DNA of 64,000 nt from Struthio camelus (lineage: Eukaryota; Chordata; Aves; Struthioniformes; Struthionidae): contig NC_090942.1 of assembly GCF_040807025.1 (NCBI RefSeq), forward strand, positions 76,737,987 to 76,801,986, given 5' to 3'. Made by a program: the position numbers and the translations under genes. The notes beneath the pieces are model-generated. The model was not told the origin of the DNA. It did not search any database and saw nothing but the letters and a program-made list of their open reading frames with translations. Below, one piece after another: positions 11,001 through 22,165 of this stretch (its first letter is position 1; the number at the start of each line of letters is the position of its first letter).

Positions 11001-12607
11001 TTGTTTGGGTGGAAGATTGGTTACGAGAAAACAAGTTTGGACCAAATTGCTATTGAGAGTTTCGTTTTCTCTTCCTTAGGTAACGAACGTGATCCCCTCT
11101 GTTTCTGCAGCTGTGGGCAGGCAGCAAGGCGCAGCAAGCCTGCCGCGGGAACTCACAGTTTCACGTGCTCTCTCACACCTGGAAATCACCCATCTGTACT
11201 GTTTTCAAGTAACCGACATAAGACGGCAATTTAAGTGTCATCTTATCTCAAAAGGAAAATGCCAACATAAAAACCACGCTTCCCAGCAACACTTCTTCAA
11301 AGTCGCAGCGCTCACGTTGGTCCAGCTCCTCCAAGGCGTTGAGGTGCCCCGTTCCCACCGACGCTGATGCCAGCTACCAGCCCCGACGCCCCCAGGGACG
11401 CGGGTCATCCTGCGATGCCCCAGGCTACCACGGCTCCTGCTGGGGCCTGCGCAGGCAGCGGAGCTCCTTCCCCAGCACATGGCTGCACACCTACAGCAGC
11501 GGAGTGGTTACAGGTCCTGGGCATCACTATTTTTCATGGCTACAGGTATGAAACAATGAATGAGAAGCTCTCCACAAGCAACCATAAATAGAGGTTTTAG
11601 TGAAAGAAGCATCATTTGGCACATTTTGGAAACCAGGGCTTGATATTTCATTGAAATGCTGCATCTGACAGGAAGGATATAAACGCTACTATAAAAGAGA
11701 TTGCAATGCCTAGTCCCTTCATTTAAAATTGCAAAGTCAGTGAGACTATTTATTTCAATAAATAGTTAGGGAAGTATCTTCAATCAAGTGACAGCTCATT
11801 CCCATACTATAATTAAATTTGAAGCTCAATTACCATTGTATAAGTCAATGGCATAGACACGATTATTACAGAAAAATCCCCAGGGATATTACAATATCAA
11901 CACTTGTACGGGAGGTAGAAGGGGTGGTTCAGCCCAGGCTTTTACCACTGTGCAGTAAATGTGAATCCCGTCTGGGGCCCAGACCCTGCACTGATGACTG
12001 CGCCCAGCGCGGCAGCCCGGGCAGCCTCAGCAGCCGGATGGGGCTGGTCTCGCGGCGAGCAGCAGCAGCTCAGGAGCGTGACAAGGACTGATGATGCAGT
12101 TACTAAAAAATTGTGCCTCCTCCCTCCAAACTAGAGAGGAAAACACAGAAAATGTTGGTTGACAGACGTAAGCTCTGCACCCTCTGTCGTTTGCTTCCCA
12201 CACCCTTTGAAAGCAATTCATGAGGGGCCCAGTACATGCACTTTTTATGTATAAAACGTGCAGGGAAGTGTATTCAAATGGAAAAGGACAGGCTGCATAT
12301 TGGTTGAGACCATTGCATTGGGGTTTGTCAGTTTGCCACCGTGTCCTCTGCCATTCCTCTGAGGGGTGGGTGCGAAGACTGATACAAGGAGGGTGTTACC
12401 CCCAGAGCACGGCACTGGGACACTGTCACCAGAGAAAAATCAATGCAAGTCGGACATTAGCTTCTGCAGCTGCAGTAAACACTGCTCCCAGCTACAGGGG
12501 TGTGCTGGGACCTTACCTGACTAGGCTTAGTGGTGCAGAAGAGCAGCTGGACTCTGCTTACACTGCCGTATCTGCAGGTGGATAATCCCAGAGAGGAATG
12601 GGCATTT

Positions 12608-12755
12608 AGTCTCCATCCTTGCAGATGTTCAAAAGCCATCTGGACAGGGTCCTGGGCAACGTACTCTAGGTCATCCTATTTGAGCAGGGGGGTTGCACTA
12701 GATGATCTCCAGAGGCCCCTTCCAACCTCAGCCATTATGCGATTCTGCGATTGCA
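12608..12755 (+). mobile_element. CR1 LINE 3' end (truncated)
   Basis: Contains the ordered CR1 3' end features: CATCCTTGCAGATGTTCAAA, AGCCATCTGGACAGGGTCCT, GGGCAACGTACTCTAGGTCA, the G run with GTTGCACTAGATGATCTCCA, CCCCTTCCAACCTCAGCCAT, and the terminal short repeat GCGATTCTGCGATTG (usually ATTCTRTGATTCTRTG). Heavily 5' truncated, as most CR1 copies are. It carries no coding capacity. It is the clearest bird marker in the window. Confidence 0.93.
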
Positions 12756-15492
12756 CGCTATGAGTTTGATGGGTCCTAGAGGCTCGGACCTGCTGTGTAC
12801 TGCCTGGCTCTGGAGGTATGCCCACACCACTAGAGGTCCTCTGTCCCAGACATCTCCAGAGCAAGGGGCTGGGGTGCTCGACAACCAGAAAGCCCAGGCA
12901 AAGGGCCGAGCACCTCTTCTGCCTGCCAGAGAACAACGTCTCCTGCTACGGCAGAAGAGCATGGTTGCGCTAGGCAATGCTGGAGAAGCAGAGGGAGGCT
13001 AAGCCTCCTCCGGCACATACGTGGCACCACGAGGGCATAGGGCCTCCGTGGGGTGAATCCAGACGCACAAGCAGAACTGCCCTTGCTGCCACTTCCCAAG
13101 CAGGGAGCTGGGCACATCTGTTGATGTTGCCAAATTGCAGCTGTTTTTCTTCAGCTCAATTCTAGTTATTGCCTGAGAGCTTCACTTTGTCTTTGTGGCC
13201 TCAAAGACCTTCCGCTTCTTTTCCTGTTTGTAGAAAAACAAAATATTAAAGCTTAAACTGTAAGTTTTCCCACACGAGGAGACAAACAAAAAGAGTATTG
13301 GACTCATTTGGTTTATATTTCATGAGATAAAGAAAAAAAAATCCTAAGTTTTGGAGAACCTGAGTCGCAATCGCAAACATACAAGTTTAGACGGCATACT
13401 GCTGGGATGGTGCAAAGTATCTGTAACCAGCTTTAAGACTCAGGACAGCACAAGCTCATGGCCCTTCTGAGCACTGTATACCTCTTATTGGAAAGCAGGG
13501 AGAATTTTTCTTCTGTCTGAATTTGTTCCTGAAGTTCAAAAGAAAACCATGCCTCTCAGCCGCCAACAGACACGTCTAAGATAATAAGCATACTTTTTGC
13601 CAAATAAACTGATACTGTTGGAATAAATTATTACTGCTCACACATGCATACACACAAAATCCCTCTCTGGTATAACCTAATCCAGAAACTATATGATCAT
13701 TTTCTTAGAAAAAAACAAAAAAAAAAAGAATTTTTTTCTTTATCCCTCCTTGTCAAGTTTTATTGTGTTATGAACAAGATTCTTACCCTTGTCTTTATTT
13801 TCCTTCTGCCCTTTTGGGCTCCAGGTGTCTCAGTTACACACTTGCACTTCTTTCCAGCACGGTGTGAAGCAGTGCCACAACGGCACGAAGCAACAGTAGC
13901 AAAGCTCCCCTTCCAGCTGAGCAGCCCTTCGCCCGTGCCCTTTGGGTTTCTGCATGGGACCCTTGGGAAGGCCTGATGCCAAGAGTTTCGGGGGCAGGGG
14001 TGGGAGGCCAGGACTGGAAGAGCTGCCCATGGCTACAGACTTTATGCCCCACCGACACAGCTTTTGACTCGTGGCTGCAAGCAGCCCCAGAGACCGGCAT
14101 GCTTTGCTTTCTGCTCACGAGTGCAGGCCAGGATGTCATGGGCCCTAATGCTGCACACAGCCACCACACACAGCCCTTTGCACATCCTGGAAAGGTAGAC
14201 CAGGCTTGGTAGTATGGCGTTTCCAGAGAAAGACTCTTCTCAGAGCATGGGCTTTAGAAACCACTGCCGGAGTGCCACCTCCAGAGACACCACCTCTGGA
14301 GAAACCACCTCTGCCGACATTAGCCAGACTGGTGCAGCTGGCCCAGGGCAGGTGAGGGCGATCTGTGTAATTACTCAGCACTGCCCTTCTGCCCAAGGAT
14401 AGCGTGGTAAATCACCTACTCCAACTCTTCCAGTTGCACTGGCCACAAAGCGGGAGAAAGGCTTTGCACGGTTTTAATGCCGGTTCTTCAGTCGCATGGT
14501 GCCAAACCAAGCCGTATAGAAGCGGGCTTGCGCTCCAGCAGACTTTTTTCTTTGCGGGGAATATCATCAGCAACAATTGCTGCAAGTTCTTTGCATTGCG
14601 CTCTCATTGGGCTCTGGTCCTAATTCTCAGGGATCACCTCCAGGCACGAGAAGCTCCATTGTCTGCTCCGTACTTGAGCCAGAGCCAAGAAAAGTGCCAA
14701 TTAGTGCCAGCTGTGCTGGGCTGGTTACTGCAGGATTGAGAGGGGGCCAGATTCAAGGCTCCCCCCCGTCTTTGGTGTCTATTTGCAGCCTCTGACCCTG
14801 TGAGCCTGCCCATTGACGTCCAAGGCCTCCAGGGGTAGCAGGATCTGACCTTTGCCTTGGGAATGAACTGAAATCATCACAAACTCAGCACACCTCTGGC
14901 AAGAAACAGTGCTCGCATGGTAACAATTAGGGTACGTGCAACTTTTTCAAATGGCATCCTTTATTTCTGTCATCTGCCTTAAGAGAAGATACTTTGGATG
15001 CTAATGAAAGAAGCCAGAGGGATTTATTAAAAAAGCTTCCTCAGACAGCTTGATATTCAGTGCTCTATTTTGTTTTATACATTTGAATATAATGGATTAT
15101 TATTAAAATAGAGTAATGCAGTAATAACCTGCACTGTGAGGGAGCTTGGGAGTCAGAGCTGGGGGATTTGCAGTACTCCGGCCTTGCTGCACTCAGTCTT
15201 CCCATGGCGAGGCACCGTGAGCGAGTTGCTTTCTGAGTCCAGCGCGGCTGGCAGGAGAAAACCAAGGGGTTTCTTCTAAAAGAAAATACTTTTATTTTCT
15301 GGCAGTGCCAGGGCTGGGGTTGCACCAGTGCAAGCTGTCCAAGATGTCCTCTGAATGGCCAAACAGCATTTCCCAGCACAGGTTAGCTTGTTTATCCACC
15401 GTTCCCAAATAATGGGAATCTTTCCTGGGTTTTAAGCCATCCCACAGGACTGAGCTGGACCATGCGTTAATATATGCGAGACTATCCTCTTA
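12756..15492. other. Intergenic DNA, nothing recognised
   Basis: A and T tracts near 13709-13740. No gene, clear repeat or conserved motif seen. The open frames here look random. Confidence 0.65.
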
Positions 15493-15602
15493 GCGCGCGG
15501 CTGAAGGGTGCGCCGGTCCGTCTGAGGCGGCGCACTCCTCTGCTTGGCCGGGCGCGGGATGCCTGCCGGGGGTCGGTCCCCTGGGATGCCGTGCGCAGCC
15601 TC
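15493..15602. other. Small CpG-dense patch
   Basis: About 110 bases rich in CpG (GCGCGCGGCTGAAGGGTGCG, CGCCGGTCCGTCTGAGGCGG and on) sit within ordinary intergenic sequence. There is no TATA box or recognised gene. It could be a fragment of a first exon or promoter, or a GC-biased island. Confidence 0.4.
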
Positions 15603-16039
15603 GGGCTGCTGGTGGGAAGGCAGCACTCGGGGAACGCCTTTATGAGCTGCGATGGTTTGAGCTGAGGCTGTATAAACTGATGTTATTTCTAATAAGAGCT
15701 GACTTACCTCCAGTGTCACAGTGTAGGGCTCTACGCAGAGTCAGGCAGAAAAGGTGGAGGTGAAAAGATTTTGCTATGGAGTGGGGGGAAAAGTAAATAT
15801 TTTTTTCTAAAGTCATTGTTTCACCAAACAAATTGTTTTTTCCCACCCTGTGAATAATTCCTAGGCCCCAGTTAGCTGTTCTAGATTCATAAGTGGCACG
15901 TGGAAAACACCTTAGCCAATCGTTTCGTTATAGCGCATTTGCAATTTATAGCTTACTTCCTTAGAGCTCTGCTAAGTCACTAAGCAGCCTTGTGGTTTGA
16001 GCAAAGGTTTAGGCGCCAGGAAAATCTGGGATGAGTCAT

Positions 16040-16110
16040 TCGCTCACACACTGGTGACCTGAGCAAATCAGTTGACCTCCTTGTGCCTCAGCCTGGCGGA
16101 CTGTAAGACT
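16040..16110 (+). repeat. MIR-like SINE remnant
   Basis: CTGGTGACCTGAGCAAATCA, then GTTGACCTCCTTGTGCCTCA and GCCTGG follow MIR GTGACCTTGGGCAAGTCACTTAACCTCTCTGTGCCTCAGTTTCC. Confidence 0.65.
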
Positions 16111-16761
16111 GGCAAGGAGGAGCTGCAAAAGTCAGCAGCTTGGCTGGCCCAGGCCAAGCTGCACCCTGAGGTGCCGGGTGAGCGTCCATCTCCAGCAAGG
16201 CATCCCCATCCCCCATCCAAGGCAATGGGCCGCTTGGATGTCCTGGAGCCACGACCCTGCAGGGCTGCAGCTGCTCAGCCCTCTCTCCATGGAGGGTGCC
16301 AGCCCCAAAGTCTTTGAAGCCCAGGAAAAGCCTTGCAGAGATTTGAGCGAGCCTCAGCTCGGGACTCCCTCGTTCCCTCCAGCGTCTGGCTGGATTTTGA
16401 ATAGCTTGTATAATCGCTATAAATGACAATTAAAACATAAAAATGAAGAGGAGACCAGATGGCTCCAGGCAACATTTAAAAATACCAAGACTATTTCTAA
16501 ACACAGATCACCCGATCCAGAACAGCCCTGGGCAGATTCATCTGAAGGTTATTTGCTGGCCTGGCTGAAAGGACATGTGTGGTCCCAATCAGTTCTCAGA
16601 AGATGCTGCTCAAGTGACATTCGCTGGCAAACGTAACCAGGAGGGCCAGGACTTGGGCGGTCCTGAGGACGCAGCTCTTTGCTCATCTCCTAGGGTGGCT
16701 GCCGAAGGCCATTCACTGCGCAGTGACAAAGCAAGTTAAAACGATGTCCCCGGTCTGATGG

Positions 16762-16845
16762 TCAGAGAGGTGAAGTGGTGTGCTCAAGGTCCCACTGCCG
16801 AGGTCGGATCAGGGAAGAGGAGCCTCGCGTCCTGACTTCTCAGCC
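16762..16845 (-). repeat. MIR-like SINE remnant, minus orientation
   Basis: CAGAGAGGTGAAGTGGTGTG, then CTCAAGGTCCCACTGCCGAG and GCGTCCTGACTTCTC match the reverse complement of MIR (GAGGTTAAGTGACTTGCCCAAGGTCACACAGC...CCTGACTC) in order. Confidence 0.65.
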
Positions 16846-19800
16846 AACCCCTAAGGATGTGGCTGCTCACGCTGTGGGCATTAATGCCACGAATTCCCAC
16901 CACTCGCAGGGATGACAGGCTGTGTTCCCTTCACTGCCATTTTAGTTGATGTAACTTCTGTCTCCAAAAAAGACTGTAAAAAACACAGGGAACCCTATAT
17001 GATTATCAATCACTTGACTGGGGAAACTGTGGCCGTGACCCTTGGGCTGAGAGAAGGCCATTCGAAAGGGAGCTCTCGCCAATAAAAAATGGGCAGAGCG
17101 AATGGCATTTGTGATAAAAAGAGGTGACCTGGCACCACAATATTTGTCCAGATTCAATGCTAACAGTGAAGACCAGAGTGTCCAGCTGAGCCACAGCAGG
17201 TCCATGAGACAATTTTATCTATGCTCTCTTTGAGGAGGAGATGGCCTGGCAAGGAAGGCACCATGACTCTCCCCCCACAGGCTGAGCAGGCAAACACCTC
17301 CAGCTACCACATTCGGCCCTGGCTTAGATCCAACCCACTATTGCAATGTCCGTGCTGCAGAATAAGCTTTGCGTGCAGAGATTGCATTAGCCTTGGATTC
17401 CCCTCTCCTGGAGCGAAGGGAACCAGCATGACCCATGAAAACCTGGGTTCGCTGGATCTGGAGGTAGCTGGATCTTGGCTGCAGTTTGAGTCAGACCAGA
17501 ACCAGCCAGCAGATGTGGCAGGTATCTTAGTCACGGGAAGACATCCAAGCAAGGTTAGCTACCTTCTTCAGTGCTATGCTACAGCTGGAGACAAAAATGG
17601 ACAAAATTCAATGACCTGTACTATATAAGACATTCCAGCAGACGATCACAGTGGCCACTTTGATTTTTTAATTAGTGGTTCCATTTTTCCATGTTAAAAA
17701 TGAGCTCAATTATCATTTGATTTTGCTTTTCTTTTTCGGCTCTTGTACATGCCTCCACCTCCTGCTTTCAGCTAAGCCCGGAAGCAGAAGTATCATGTTA
17801 CTATGAGAGAAGCTAGTTTTGTGGTATTTCCATCCCATCCAGAGCCAGGAAACACAGACAATTTTGCAAGACAGCTTGTACTCAGTAAATTTCCAGCTCA
17901 GTTTATATTTCTGTATTTATTTAGATTTGTGCTAACCATGTAAAAGAGCACGCATCCCAAGCGAGGTGTCCTGGATAAACTTTAAAAAAACAGATTTCAT
18001 AGACCAAAAACCCTGAGCACCAGCTTTTTCACTGAACAGGTATCTTCTGGCTAAGTCCTGTCTTGGGAAAAGACAGCCAAGATTGACAAAGACCTGATCA
18101 GTTAACTTCTGATAACACTTAACACTTCACAACAACTCCAAGGTAAAGTCTTAACAAGTCTCACCAGCAAAACCACCAGTATGGACAACATTTTCTCATT
18201 CTCTTGAGAAAAAGGAAAAAAAGACAGCTGCCAGCCTGAATGGATCTTCTGCCTAGTGTCTTTCCTTTCCTTAAACTTTCTGCCTTCCCTTTCCTTTTGT
18301 GCATTTATAAATTATGTCTGTGGCACCTTGTGTGTACAAAGCTCACAGTGTTTTGCTAGGTGCATGAAACCCCCCCACCCCCTCGCCAGCCTTGCTCTCC
18401 CCACGCCCCAGCCGAGCAACCAGAGATGCAGGCAGCTGTGGCAGCTTTCACAAGAGGAGCACCAAGGCTCCAGGACCCCAACTCTCTCCTCTTGACTCGT
18501 CTGCTCCTTTAGCAGCAAAGGCCTGCCACAGGCAGGGGGAATAATGCATTTGCAATGGGATGGCAGCTGTCCTGCTTGTTTAGGGCCACAGCCAGCCAGC
18601 CCTTGCTGCTGCACGCCAGCGTTTCCAAATGCCCTCGAACCGAAGTGTGGGTGTGCAAACCACACATGATCCTACACAATACTTACACCATCGGCCCTTA
18701 CGACAGACAGATGGAGGGTTGGGAGCGTATTTTGGAGGCACCAAGAATTCTGACGTCTTTATCAAATTAGGGTGAAAATTTTCATGCCAGATGAAACCAC
18801 CGTTACAGCTCCCCCGAGCCTCTCCGCAGGGCTAGGAGTGGGCCTGAACCACCCGCAAAAGCCAGCAGAAGCTGACTTGAAAAATAAAAACCCTGAGCCA
18901 ACTGCCATGCTCCAAGACCAACTCAGGACTGAAAACATTTTTTTTTTTTGGAACCCTTTTCCAAAGATGCTGTGTGCTCAGGACCATGCACTCCGAACAG
19001 AGCCACAGGTCTATGCAGCTGCACCTGAGCTAACGCAGCTCAGGGATGTCTGAGGCCCTAATGCCGCGCTGGGTGGGGAGCAGGGCGGGGAGAAAGAGCG
19101 GGTAACATACCTTTACATATTTTGTAAGAGCATAAATGCTCCTAGGAGAGGATTGGGAAATTCTGGTTCACGTATCACTGGTGAGAGACATTACAGAAAA
19201 TTATGATGCCGTGCCAAAGTCCATGGTTTTGCATGGCAACTCAGTGTTACAGGGAGCAAAGCCTACACAGCGCAGTGCAGTTCAGGGGTCAGAAGAGAAA
19301 ATTTTGTAAAAGGATTTGGGGCCTCCATGGTGTAATTGGATCCCCAACTTGTTCTTCCCATCTGGAACAAAATTGTGGGCTTTCAAACGGGGCGGGGGGG
19401 GGGGCTACGAGGCCTGGGTAAAGCACGGTCTCGGTTGGCCATCAGCTTTGCTCTCCGCTTTGCAAGGCAGCAGCACCACTGTGACGATGTCCCTTCCCAT
19501 CACAAGCCGTCGCAGGCTGGGGGCTCCACCTGATTCAGGCAATGGATCTAAGCTGCCTTCCACTGACAAGGCAAAGGTTTTTTCCAGTCCATTAGGTTAA
19601 AATTTGGAGTAGAAGCCGTTCAACTCTTCATCTCACTTTGCCATCTCCACAGTTTGCTTGCTTGATAGGCTATAGATGGCTTAAAACACCAGCTAAGGGT
19701 TGAAGATTGTGCAATAATTTACCACAAGAATGGTTGTTAAAAAAAAAGCAACTGCTTGTACCAAGTTAGATACTGAATATGTTAGTTGACAACATGATTT

Positions 19801-20697
19801 ACAATATTTAAACAGAGTTATTAAAGTGGAAAGGACAAGAAATTGCGAGGTCAACCATACGCCTACAGGTTTAGATTATCGGTTTGGCTTCTCAGCTGTA
19901 CTGCAATGGTCTGCGATGCTGGATGTGGCGAGTCCTCAACCTTACCTGTGGGCAGCTGAGGGTGGTGGAGAGATGGAGAGAGAAAGCGAAAGGTGGGGGT
20001 AGCAGAGTAAGCAATCTCCTGTGCAGAACAAAAAAGATAACTGTTGGCTGTTTGTAGCTACAAAAAAACTTTGAAATTGCAAAGTTGTAAAGGCTATTTG
20101 TCTTGTGCCTTGCAACTTCCTGCTTCAAACTAAAAAAGTACAGCGTATAAATAGACCAGGCAAGTGTGAACTGATGATAGCAATACACTTCGCATTTAAA
20201 ATTCCTGGAGCTTGAATCTCTTTTTAGTTGTTTCATGTCTATTTGGGATGATTTTGTGCAAACATGGGACGTTCAGTTCCAGTGCCTGCAAACAGGAGTC
20301 ACGTTGTCCGTGTTCCTGCGGGCATTCTGGGAGAGCAAGAAGGTTAGCAGACTTAAATCTCTGCTTTCTCGACTTAAAAATAAACTTGGCAGCCACCCCT
20401 AGAAAACAAGCACGCTCTCTCCAAAGAAAACATCCTCGCCTGCAGATGCTTTTGTCACAACAGCAACGGCTGGGGAAACTAATGAGCCTAATTCCCTCTT
20501 AGGCCACACCGGAGTGAAGCCACTGAAGGCCGCGTGGCTGATGCCGAGGGAGACGTGTTCCCTCCAACGCCTACTGAATTAAATAGGCATCTTTGGAGAA
20601 AACATTTCAAAAAAACGGAAGCCTAAGCGTTAGGCTTTAAGTCCTGCATGTGATACAGCTCCTGTTTGTGCCTAGGAGTTCAATTTTAATTTTTGGC

Positions 20698-20715
20698 TTT
20701 TTTTTTTTTTTTTTT
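20698..20715. repeat. T homopolymer (18 bases)
   Basis: Uninterrupted T run after TTTTGGC. Intergenic. Confidence 0.95.
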
Positions 20716-21759
20716 CATGTAACTGTAATCTTAGGTTGAATGTTTACTGTATGAAAATAGAGTGATGCATTTTCTCTTATGACATCCTTTCTGCAGCAAG
20801 CTCTAGGAAAAGTAGTAGCAAGCAAGCTCCTCTCTACTTCAAGTCATGCTATAGAATATAACAGAAGAAAGCTACTTCTCCTCAAAAACTCTGCGGGTTA
20901 GTATAACAAGTGCACAGAAATAACAGTATGCTCTATTTAATAGCACTTCTCTTATTAATTAGCAAATGGAGGTTTTTTTCTCACTAAGAAGAGACCTCAT
21001 TCTTTTCCTCATAAATGTTGACTCTCTGTAACAAACACAGTTGGAATTAAAATGAGTATATCTTGCAGTTCCCCATACCGGCTTGTAAAGCATTTCCTTT
21101 TTTCACAAGACCACAAATTTCCTTCGACTGGGTTCTTTCAGTTCAGAAAGACAATGGGTTTCGGCTGTTTGTCTTCCTCAATCCCTTCACCTAGAAGAGA
21201 GGGGAAACCCCTTGTCTACCTCTCAGCGTGCTACTTGAAGCAGTTACACTGAAAACACCTTAAAAAAAGAAAAAAACCAAATCTCACAGACACACAGAAA
21301 ACCCCACCCTAAAGGGAGAAGTAACATAAAGCCTTGAAGGTCAGCCTGTGCCGCCTTATTATTTGAGGGCTGGATTTCCAAAACTAAAGTCTTGAACTGG
21401 GGACTGCGGGGACACGGGGACTGCATGATGGGCAGCAACGGGCTGCTGAGGCCCACCAGGAATTCCCTCTCGAAGGCATGTTGACTGGCGCAAACGCTAG
21501 TTACCTACGTGAGCTCGCACACGCGTGTGCCTACTATGTGCTTTCGGTGGCTTGTAAGCAAGGCGGGACCAGCAGCCCTTGCGAGGCTGCCCTGCCGCTC
21601 TCGTGAGGGACCAAGGCATATCCATGGCACATTTATTCGAACAGTTTAGCCTCCCACGCAAGATAAACAATCTGTGTTTCCCAAAAGTCTCTAATTCAGC
21701 AACACATATTTGCACACACCTTAAGAAGAAGCGAGACAAACATATATAAAATGACACAC

Positions 21760-21765
21760 TTTATT
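21760..21765 (-). terminator. ITPR2: Polyadenylation signal AATAAA for ITPR2 (proposed)
   Basis: The minus strand reads TTTTAATAAAGTGTGTCATT. A GU-rich stretch (GTGTGTGCAAATATGTGTTG) lies about 40-65 bases further downstream, as expected for a cleavage site near 21745. Confidence 0.65.
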
Positions 21766-22044
21766 AAAAGTTACATTCAGCAGCAATGGACATATTTACT
21801 TAAGTAGATTTTAACTGTCAAGGAGCTTATAATTATAAATCTCTCTAAGGCATAAAAAGCTCTTAGATGTTTTAACTTCTTTGCAATCATTTCATATAAA
21901 TAGGTAAGTATAACAGCTGATGCTTGCCTAAAAAGAGGATACCCCTGCTGCATTAAACAAAGATATACATATAAATATATGTATAAAACAATGATTTTTG
22001 TTTCCCTTGTTACAAACTTACTGATGGAGATATTTCACAAACTC

Positions 22045-22165
22045 TAAGGCTTGGGCTCTGGCCCTGCAACTGCTATTCATGTAAGAAGTCTCCTGCTGAA
22101 GTTACTACTTGCATGGGAATGGACTGCTCACATGGATGAGAGCTGCAGGATAGAGCCTAAGCTTT
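22045..22165. repeat. Archosaur-type palindromic repeat, near full-length degraded copy
   Basis: GGCTTGGGCTCTGGCCCTGC begins it. The middle has AAGTCTCCTGCTGAAGTTAC, then GGGAATGGACTGCTCACATG. It ends GAGCTGCAGGATAGAGCCTA. The two ends are inverted complements in pattern (GGGCTCTGGCCCTGCA against TGCAGGATAGAGCC), as in a MITE or foldback element. It matches my memory of an element abundant in turtles, crocodiles and birds. The name is uncertain. Confidence 0.6.

Larger units (their letters stand above)
8501..12607. other. Intergenic DNA with AT-rich blocks
   Basis: No gene is supported. It contains T runs at 8551-8580, a C run (9512-9528), A-rich tracts near 9579-9630 and one old repeat at 10938-11000. 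The AT-rich segment 9050-9200 has the look of a conserved noncoding element, but there is no direct evidence. Confidence 0.65.
15603..21744. other. Intergenic DNA 3' of ITPR2
   Basis: No coding gene is supported. It holds two MIR-like remnants (16040-16110 plus, 16762-16845 minus), a T run at 20698-20715 and a G run near 19392-19404. The rest looks unique. Open frames up to 135 codons occur but match nothing recognised. Confidence 0.7.

Noticed and set aside
13644-13976. Hydrophobic plus-strand open frame considered as a sarcospan exon
   Set aside because: Only one hydrophobic stretch, an AAAAAC-rich low-complexity start, and no match to sarcospan Cys-rich loop or tail patterns.
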